Positions 55,755 to 64,000 of a stretch of 64,000 bases of DNA are shown here, one piece after another. A model generated the notes under the pieces. The model made no database searches, was not told the DNA's origin, and was given only the letters and a program-made list of their open reading frames with translations. Location of the stretch: positions 2,947,586 to 3,011,585 of the forward strand of contig NC_035164.2 in assembly GCF_001659605.2 (NCBI RefSeq), read 5' to 3'. The DNA is from Manihot esculenta. Taxonomy: Eukaryota; Streptophyta; Magnoliopsida; Malpighiales; Euphorbiaceae. Each line of letters opens with the position of its first letter. Position 1 is the first letter of the stretch. A program made the translations under genes and the position numbers.

Positions 55755-58700
55755 ATGGTCCAAATCAAGGAATTGTATCCTCCTCATCCTCCGTTTTCTT
55801 TTCTTTTTTAACAGTCTTTTTTTATGATTATATTAAGTTTATGTTGATGGATGATATGGTCTGAACTGTGTATGGATTCGTTGAAGATTTTTCTTTTTTT
55901 AAAACTTGGGATTGGTCCGTAATTCAAAATATTTGTATTGAAACCTGCTGAACAACAGAGTGCTATCTTAATTCAATCCACCCAGATAGGTAGAAGAAGC
56001 TTTTTTTTTTTTTAATGTTATTTTACTGAAATATAAGTTATTTTATGTTTTGGATATTTCCTTGACTTGCAAATTTTTGATGGGGTTTTCCTTCTGAAGC
56101 CGAGTTGTGATGCCCATGTCACTTGAAGAGGTATTCCAAATGAATTCGTCAAATTTATGCAATTGGAGGAAATATTATATTTCTTATTTGCTAAAATGGT
56201 CTTTGAATATTTGGATTTCCAGTACCAGATAGCCCAGATGTACATGGTAATGAAGATGCAGCAACAGAACACTAGTAGTTCTGAGGGTGTTGAAGTATTG
56301 GAGAACAGACCATTGGAGGATGATGTATTTGGACAGTGCCAATACACATCCAAGGTTTATCGGTTGCAAAGGTAATTTGAATTAAAATATTTGAGATACT
56401 TTATAATGCAGTATTTTTATGTTGTTAATTGTTGAGAGACCTAATAAACAGGCCTAGAAGAAAATGGGTTTAGGAAGATGGTGCTGAATAGTGTCTGGTG
56501 TCTGCAGGGAACCCTTTTTTTCCTCCCTTGACCTGTTTGTTTACTTGGTAACTGACATTGATCAGATGGGACCTGAGACAGAGCGAGTGCTCCTTTTTTT
56601 AAGGTGTCAAGGCATTCATAAGAATGTAAGGGGTTCCTCTGGTGCCAATGTTAATGTTTATTGAATTTAAAGACACTAAAGATGGAAAGTGGTTATCAAT
56701 TGGTGCAATCTGTTCATTTCAAGATTATAAGGTTTCAAGATGTAGATAGCAGGTTTAGTTATCCAGCAGGTGATTAGTGGAACATGTGTGGCTGTACTGA
56801 AGCTACAAATTACTTTTGGTTAGTCAGTTACACTCATGACTTACCCATATTAATGTACTTAATATGGTTGAGGTGCGGTGTATGGCCTATAGAAGTTCTT
56901 TTGTTCAACTTGAATAATCTCAAATTTTGGGAAGAGTCGGTTTTGGTTGGCTTTGATTGAATGTTTTAGGTAATGGTTGTTGCTTAGTTTCCAGTTCCAT
57001 TTTGTGGGGATTTAAAGACTTGATTTATGAATTTCACCTCTTCTTTCTCTCTCTCTCTCTCTCTGTCCCTTTTACTTATTTTCAGCAAACTTTCACAATT
57101 ATTATCTTTGACGTAAAATTTTTCATGACCTTCTGGTTTTGTGTTCTCTTAAAACTATATTTTTGTTTCTGTTTTTAATAGAATTTTGTACATCAGAGTT
57201 CAAAGCTCGGAGGTGCTCATCTCTTCTTACAATTCTTTTGCAGCAAGGCTCCTACTTGGCTTACAACTTTTGCACCAGCAGATGCTCTCATCATGCAAGA
57301 AGAAGCTTGGAATGCATACCCAAGATGCAAAACCGGTTTGGTTTCTCTTGCCCAAGTCTTGCTGTTCTCTATTTATTTCTAGAGCTTTTATCAGTTAATT
57401 TCGATTGACATATTTTTGTTTTTTCTCTGCAAATGGATGCTGTCTGCCAGTAATCAAGGTATTAATATTTGTTTCATGATACATAAATTCAAATTTGCAA
57501 GTTTTTGCTACCAAAGAACTTCAATAATACTCAGTAACATACTCATTTTGGTTTGGGATTTTTGCAGTGCCCATACTTCACCAAGTTTTCTTTAACAGTT
57601 GAAACTATTCATAGGGCTGACAATGGTCAATCAGAAAATGTAAGTTTCTCCTATTATCTGTAGACTTTTTTTTTTTTGCGTGTGACAATATTCATAACCT
57701 GATATCATGCAAGTGAGTGAATGCTTTTTTCATTGTCAATGAATTCTGTTGCATTCACTCTTCAAGGATGGTTTATTTGGCCCCTCTTAACTGTGAAGCT
57801 TGACAAACTAGGTACATGGTTTAACCAAAGAACAACTAGCTGCCAGGCAGATTGAATTTATTGATATAGCCTCAGCAGAATCCGATTATTGGAGTTATGT
57901 TATTGGAAGTAACAGTGTGGACTTCTGTAAGTTTAAATCTTCAAGAACTGGTCGTGGTCCACTTATGGATGGATGGCAGGTTTGAACCTTCTCTACCAAT
58001 TATCGAACAAATTATGTATAAAAAAATGGTTTTCTTGTGCTTTTTTAAATACATTGCACAACTTGTTATGGTTTACCTCTCCTTTACTCTCTTGTCTCTT
58101 CAAAACTTCTTTTTCAGGAATTTCCCACTTTTTTTGTAGCTTTTCCCTTTAAAAGAAAAGGGCAAAGGCATTCTTCTTTCTGTTACGTGCTTAGGTGGAA
58201 TATTCAGCAATATTCCCTTATTTGTGCTGTATAAAGCTCTAGGAGATTGTCTATTATTTTCCTTTGTCAAATGTCCTGATGCTCAGTCATGAAAAAGAAA
58301 ACAAGAAAAAAGGGGGAAATGATTTTTGCCTTGGCTGTATATCTTTATAGTACTTGTCAATTATACTGTTAATTTTGCCATTGGTCATTGTTGAAATAAT
58401 ATAATTGTCTCCTTTTGCATATTGCTCAAGTGCTTGAAGCAAATTAATTTGCGAGTGTTAATTACAGCATACTGATGTTGCAGGATACATGTAAACCTGT
58501 CATGACAGCATACAAGTTGGTAACAGTCGATGCACCATATTGGGGCTTTGGGTATCGACTTGAACAGGCTATACTAGCGGTAACCTCTCTTGGGCTCTGT
58601 ACAAATTTTTATGATTGAGATTTGTTGAAGATAACATCTGCTGCTATTTATTTTAATTTTAAAAAATAAAATTCTTAAGGTCTGCAGCTTTAAGAAATCT

Positions 58701-60089
58701 CATGTTTTCTAGAAAATCATTTTGCATTTGAATTAGAAATGGTATTTACAAAAAATCACAAGGGACTCCTACCCTTAGAAAATAGTGACCCTTGGACCCT
58801 GACTTTTTGAAGTCGAACTGTATGTTTCTCAACCATTTCGAATTTGTCACCTTTTAGTCTTTCCTTCAAATATTATTCATTTTAGCTTGTGTTTGAATCC
58901 CCATGATTTGATATATCATATTATTTTATGCTTTAATCCCAATTTTCATATCCTAAAAGGTTGTTTCATTTATATGGGGATCGGCTAATGAAAAGACTGA
59001 AATATGGGATTTGAAAAAGACCACAAAATGCAGCATTGTGATTTCTCAGGCATTAAAAATAAGCAATTCTTAATGCCTTTTTTTTTTTCTTTTGTTTTTA
59101 TTAGCAGTATTTACAAATCTATATTCCAAAACAAAACATTGAAGGGGGAAAAAAATTTAAGCGTCAAGGATAGAGTCCATTGCTGAAGTAGCAGCATTTG
59201 TTAAGGTCATTTTGACATATGTTTGTTATTTTCTTGATTGTAAATTTAATATATGCTTTTTCAAATTAAATTATGCAGGGTGAAAGGGCTCTTTTCTTAG
59301 AGAGTCATCGGAATTGTTTTGCTTGGATTGATGAATGGTTTGGGATGTCAATGCAACAAATACGTGAACTTGAATTACAGAGTGATTTTTCATTAAATAA
59401 GGTAGGAATTCCTTTAAACTCCCAATCACAAAATTTTAACACAAATTGCAGTCAAAGATGTTGATTTTGCATAGCATGTCTAAGCACATTATATCATATT
59501 GTAAGGGGAGAATTACTGTCAGGTTCTTGAATTTTTAGAAAATTCACTAATGCATTCCTATTTCAAAATCACTCAATTAAAACTTTTCTGTATTTTGTAA
59601 ATTAAACAGTTTAGTCTTTCAGTTAAAACAAGTTGTGTCATATATGATATTTAGTCCTTGTAATTTTACTATTCACTATTTGTTTAGTCATTTTTAGCAA
59701 GGCTAAAATAAGTTGATTAATGAGTTTTTAACAAAATGATTAAATAGTTTGATTTTACGGAATAGAAGGATGTTTTAATTGAGTAATTGTGAAATAAGAA
59801 TGAACTAATGAATTTTTATAAAATCCAGAGACTTGATAGTAATTTTTTTTATTGTAAAAGTGTTGGTTGGTCTTGAGGGACATCTGAGTTTTCAGACTCA
59901 TGAAAATCCTTGTGGATTAACTAGCTAAAGTATGTTGTCTTTATGCTATGACAACAGAAAATTGGAAAGCCAACTGTAATGACAACTTCTGAAGACTTTG
60001 ATCAGAAGTTGCCCCTTGAAAATGAAGACGCTCAGGGCAAGAGATTTCAACCTAAACCAGAGAAGCATGAACTTGTTGTGGATACTTAA
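55755..60089 (+). CDS. Class I phosphatidylinositol transfer protein (START-like), 296 aa, ten exons
   Basis: Coding exons: 55755-55774, 56100-56130, 56223-56371, 57244-57335, 57451-57458, 57568-57639, 57812-57979, 58484-58579, 59279-59401, 59958-60089. All introns are GT-AG, the sum is 891 nt with no stop, and TAA is at 60087-60089. The product aligns along its whole length with animal PITP-alpha and beta: MVQIKEFRVVMPMSLEEYQ at the start, then EGVEVL, AWNAYPRCKTV, KSSRTGRGPL, CFAWIDEW. The family moves phosphatidylinositol and phosphatidylcholine between membranes and supports phosphoinositide signalling. Inositol-contacting residues known from rat (Thr59, Lys61, Asn90, Glu248) have counterparts at Thr59, Lys61, Asn90 and Glu244. 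Cys95 and the phosphorylatable Ser of the KS..TGRGPL loop (Ser167) are also kept. The membrane-docking Trp-Trp pair is Tyr-Trp (199-200). A hydrophilic tail of about 40 residues follows the domain. Likely cytosolic. It is the only intact host gene here. Confidence 0.92.
57046..57064 (+). repeat. (CT)n microsatellite in PITP intron 3
   Basis: About nine CT repeats inside the 872-bp intron between exons 3 and 4. Confidence 0.85.
57451..57458 (+). other. 8-nt microexon of the PITP gene
   Basis: TAATCAAG between CTGCCAG and GTATTA. It adds the residues V-I-K and joins phase +1 of exon 4 to phase 0 of exon 6. Without it the frame between exons 4 and 6 is lost, and the conserved TVI. of the family would be missing. 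Confidence 0.8.
59511..59844. mobile_element. MITE-like inverted repeat in PITP intron 9
   Basis: The 73-bp arms at 59511-59583 and 59772-59844 are inverted copies with scattered mismatches (start AATTACTGTCAGG against AATTACTATCAAG; both end CTCAATTAAAAC). The 188-bp centre is AT-rich and non-coding. The terminal AATT may be part of the arm or the duplicated target, since it is its own complement. Confidence 0.8.
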
Positions 60090-60290
60090 GCTGCAAGATT
60101 GGCTGCTATTCTCCACATTGAAATTGTAATGTTGGGTTAATTATTCATTTGATTACATGGTCATTCTTGGGAAAAATTGTAAATTTGATTATAGCAGATA
60201 CATAATCCTCTTTTTTGAGGCAATAGTTATGTTATACACCGGCAAAATTCTTTAGAGGAAGTTATGAATTTTTCTTAGTGATTTTAATTT
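60090..60290 (+). other. 3' UTR region of the PITP gene
   Basis: A/T-rich non-coding sequence after the stop. I see no canonical AATAAA. TTGTAAT-like elements near 60125 could serve. Confidence 0.45.
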
Positions 60291-60296
60291 AATGGG

Positions 60297-60622
60297 AAAT
60301 TTACTATTTAGTTAAGAAAAACTCGATTTTGGAAAATATATTACTTGAGTGTTAAAAAATTTATTAGTTAGTCATTCCTTTAATTTTAGCATTTATGTAT
60401 TCTACTATTTAATTTTTCATGTTACGAAAAAAAATTCATTAATCAGTTTTATTTTTGTAAAAATGTCTGTTCAAGAATTTTTTTAGCATTTAATAATTAA
60501 AATTAACGGATAGATTAAACAGTAAATTTTTAAAATTTCACATATATTTGAATGTATTTTTTAAAATTAATGAGTTAACTAGTAAATTTCTCAGTAATAC
60601 AAAGACTAAATAGTAATTTTTT
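60297..60622. mobile_element. Second MITE-like element downstream of PITP
   Basis: The ends read AAATTTACTATTTAGT (60297) and, inverted, AAAATTACTATTTAGT (to about 60620), with A/T-rich non-coding sequence between. Internal phrases recall the intron 9 element, so the two may be related. The arms beyond the first 16 bp are weakly matched. Confidence 0.5.
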
Positions 60623-61640
60623 CTAATATAATTTTATAGTTTCAAATTGTTTAATTATGACCGAATATATATATTTATAACCTTATACTAATTATAATTA
60701 ACCTATCGAATAAATGAAATAAATTATAATCTATTCAATACAAATTGATTATATTATTGAAAATTTATAAAAAAAAAGAGTAAATTTTGATCGCATATAT
60801 TGTTAACATGATTCTAAATTTTGCTATTTTACTTTGAATTTTTATAAATTAAAAATAATCTAAAAAATTATGTGAAATTTAGATTTTAAATGTTATAAAA
60901 ATATTAATAATGATTTTTAACTGATAAAAATTATTATTATTTATAAAAATAAATATTTATGTTTAATTTGAAAATAATAAAAATAATAAAAATTAAATCA
61001 ATTTAAGTTTATTATTAATGTATCTAATATAAAAAAATTGAATTGAATTTTATTATATTTAAATTAATTCCAAATAAATGAATTTTTTTATAAATAAAAA
61101 TAAATTAAATTCTATTAATAAAATTCAATTTTTTTCTTAAAAGAAATACATATCAAAGAAGACTTTAATTTTATAATTTTGGTTACATATTTCAAACACA
61201 TTTAATACATTTAACATAAAAAAAATAATTCGAATATTCTCTTCAGGAAAGTCAACTCTTGATAATAAATTAATCTTTTATTTGAAATAAAATATTTCAT
61301 AATAATTTAATTTAATTAATTTATTTTATTTTATTTATTATAATAATTTTCATCTATAATCAATCAAATTTAAAATTTATTTTATTTTTATTATTTAATT
61401 TTAAATTATTTTAATAAAATCACTCAATTTTTTTTAATTCAAAATTAATCATTTTAACTTGCGATTGTGGATTTCATTCTCTCTCCCCTCTTGTATATCT
61501 TTTCGTTTAATTAATCGATAACTAATTATTTATAGTATTAATTTATTTTTAATAAATTTATTATTAAATTTTATAATAAATTATATGAGATATTTGCTAT
61601 TTAATTTTAAATTTTAATTTTATTTATAAAATAAAGGTTT
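60623..61640. other. AT-rich intergenic DNA
   Basis: Extremely A/T-rich with many short poly(A)/poly(T) runs. I see no gene or element boundary. Confidence 0.6.
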
Positions 61641-61649
61641 AAAAATTAA

Positions 61650-62418
61650 AATTAGCTGAAATTAAAGGCTAATTACTAACTTGTTTATTAGGAATTTTTT
61701 AAGATAATTACTAGATAATAATAAAAATTAATTAATTTAAATTAAAATAATTATTTTTGATATTCCATCCATTACACATTTTTTATGTTAAAAAATAAAA
61801 TTATTTATTTTAAATAAAATTTTAATTTAATAAATTTATTAATAATTTAGTTTCTATTTTATATTTCTTTTTATTCATTTCATTATTATTATTTTAATTT
61901 TATTAAATTAATTAATCCAAATAAACTTAAATAAAAATTAATTTTAATATTTTAATTTAGTTTTTTTTTTAATAAAGGCTTACTTTTAGTAAAAAATTTT
62001 AAATATCTCAAATATAAGAATATGAAATAATTTAGAACTTATTAGTAATAAGGGTTTCATATATTTATATTTAAAATACTTAATAATTAATATTAAAAAT
62101 GTAACCTTTCAATATTCAAATTAGTTATATTTTTTTAAAAAAAATAATAATAAATTAATATTAAAATAAAAAAAATTAATTACATCATAGTTATGAAACT
62201 AAATAATAATTTTCAAAAAAAAAATCTAACATTATTTATAAAATTCAAGTAATAAAAATGTTTATTAATTTATTTTTATCAAATATTCAGTACTTGGTTT
62301 TTAAAATTAATTAAATTTTATATTTAATTTTTTAATTTATTTTATTATTATCTAGCTAATTATCTAAAAAAATCTTAATAAATTATGTTGAATATTAATC
62401 CATTAATTATAGCTAATT
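61650..62418. repeat. Large AT-rich inverted repeat (foldback or MITE-like)
   Basis: The arm at 61650-61728 (AATTAGCTGAAATTAA ... CTAGATAATAATAAAA) matches, inverted, 62341-62418 (TTATTATTATCTAGCTAATT ... AATTATAGCTAATT) with several mismatches. Similarity seems to extend further on both sides. The centre is non-coding. Confidence 0.6.
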
Positions 62419-62429
62419 ACACTTTTTAA

Positions 62430-64000
62430 ATTCTATACATATATATCATTTTGGATTTTAAATTTAAAATATAAATAATTAATTTAAATAGTGAATATAT
62501 CATATAATTAATTATAGAATTTAATAATAATTTTATTGAAATAAATAATCTTATTAGTAAATAATTATGACTTTTTTAAAATTTAAATATATAGATTAGA
62601 ATGACTTCTTCAGAAATAAAAATAAAATTTAGTGATTTTATTGAATTAAATTAAAGTTAAGTGATAAAAATGAGATAAATTTGAGTGATTATAAATAAAA
62701 TTACTTTAATTTTTTGAATTAGAAAATTTTAATTCTTTTTTAATTTATAAAAAAAATATTTTTAAAATAAATAAAATTATGCATAATTTTATTAAAATAT
62801 AGTTAGATTTTTTTCTTAACAAATGAAATATGTCAAAGGAAGAAGGAATGCAGCTTCCCTTCTATAAATCTCTATTTAAGAGTATATATGAAAATAATTT
62901 ATCTCCTATGCTCAACATTTATTTATTAAAATTCATTAAATACAGCAAATTATTACTAATGTTATATTGATGACATAAAAAATTATATTTTTATATGATG
63001 TTGCACCTTTAAATGCAATATTATATGTTTTTTCTTAATAGTAATATTAGTAATTTTTAATTATTAATAATAAATATATAAATTCAAGAAAATGTAATAA
63101 ATATATTATTGCACTTGTTAGAAAATTAATAAAAAATTGAATAAAATTTTCTTTATTTTATATAAAAAAATAAAATAAAATAAAATTTCCATTTATTTTT
63201 TAAAAAATATTTTCCATGTATTTAAAAAAATTAATTAATAAAAAATATTAAACTATTTTAAAAAAGTGATTACTTTCTAAAAGAATGGAATTATTATATG
63301 CACGTTTAAGGAGCTCTATGTATAAATTTAATAATGATGTTACTGAAAAGAAATTGATGACGTGGTTAGAACAGAACTGTATTATGATTGGTCTAATGAA
63401 GTTGTACTGTGATTGGTTCACTTGTAAGATAAAAAAATATGAAATGGTTGGTGTCTACGACATCCACTCTGACACTCAAGTCAGTAAGTCAAAGAGAATG
63501 ATGAGTATAATATTTAAAATTTAAGAATAGTTGTGTGAGAGAACAATATATATTTGCCTCTATGATCATTCCCTTTTTATACTGTAAAGTGGTGATAAAT
63601 ATAACATTTCTTGATAATCTGATAATAATGTAGCCGGCTTGTTGGTAATGATTGCGGGCGTAAAGGGGATATATTGGATTGTAGCTTTTAATGATAATTT
63701 TCTTATGGAACTTTGCTCTGTTCGACCTGAAGGCGAGTCTGTCCGACCTGAAGTCGATCTGAAGATCTGATTTTTTTCTCACAGTTTTGGACACTATGGT
63801 TGTCCGAGCCTTCCTTTCTATGGGTGGAACTGCGTATTGATTTATCAGATTCTTGCCATGTAGCCTGTCTTATGGTGACAACTCATTACCTACTTTGGAC
63901 GATTATTGTGTAATATCAGAGATCCTCCCGCTGGTCTTCAATTCTTTAGATTCGATTGTGACAATTATTTTCATGATTTGGGGCGCATGACTTGTTTAGA
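62430..64000. other. AT-rich intergenic DNA, no supported gene
   Basis: A/T-rich to about 63280, then more balanced. Short frames at 63285-63524 (+) and 63489-63794 (-) show no domain, no codon bias I can recognise and no splice partners. The end carries a repeated phrase, TCCGACCTGAAG/TTCGACCTGAAG near 63720-63760, and may be the edge of an unidentified repeat. Confidence 0.5.

Noticed and set aside
57139..57408. Longer reading frame across PITP exon 4 and its left intron
   Set aside because: The frame ignores splice sites. The exon bounded by TTTTGCAG and G|GTTTGG matches the family exactly.
63285..63794. Two short frames near the right edge
   Set aside because: No domain, no homology I recognise, AT-rich surroundings and no supporting signals.

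Overview
The window is nuclear DNA of a flowering plant, almost certainly a eudicot. The evidence is a large nested stack of Ty3/gypsy chromoviruses with C-terminal chromodomains (Tekay/Del type) primed by initiator tRNA-Met, plant-style GT-AG introns, a LINE relic with zf-RVT and RNase H domains, and MITE-like inverted repeats. A Euphorbiaceae origin (cassava or rubber-like) is only a guess from the look of the LTRs.

Region 1 (1-53567) is one continuous pile of related LTR retrotransposons inserted into one another. Target-site duplications (TSDs) and LTR ends give the order. Element C (minus, 16042-25460, TSD CTTTC) sits in the third LTR of composite element B (plus, 3087-26717, TSD CCGGC). 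B sits in the 3' LTR of A (plus, 1-3086 and 26718-28982). A sits in the gag of D (plus, 28983-35317). D sits in a minus-strand LTR, E (35318-37197), which sits in another, F (37198-38777), which sits in the 3' LTR of G (minus, 38778-53567). G's pol is also cut by a plus-strand solo LTR, S1 (41307-43616, TSD CTACC), and by an unrelated solo LTR, X (44279-48128, TSD GTCAG). X itself carries a minus-strand solo LTR, S2 (45496-47786, TSD GATTT). The left halves of A, D, E, F and G must lie left of this window.

The elements encode the usual single Gag-PR-RT-RNaseH-INT-chromodomain polyprotein, but every copy seen is damaged. A has a 2-nt deletion and is cut by the window edge. B's first unit is deleted to an in-frame Gag-chromodomain fusion. 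B's second unit has one nonsense codon. C lacks a piece of gag although its two LTRs look identical. D has two nonsense codons, and G has many lesions. The LTRs are unusual: each carries clusters of a 13-bp near-palindrome (TTCGGCNGCCGAA, containing the GCC-box core GCCGCC), a TATA box, strong splice-site-like sequences in the leader, and a minisatellite whose unit contains a CCAGG...CCTGG dyad.

Region 2 (53568-55440) is the old genomic flank of the stack: a decayed LINE 3' end with a poly(A) tail and AT-rich DNA. Region 3 (about 55450-60290) is the one intact host gene. It has ten coding exons for a 296-residue class I phosphatidylinositol transfer protein, including an 8-nt microexon, with a MITE-like inverted repeat in intron 9. 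Region 4 (60290-64000) is very AT-rich intergenic DNA with inverted-repeat elements and no gene I can support.
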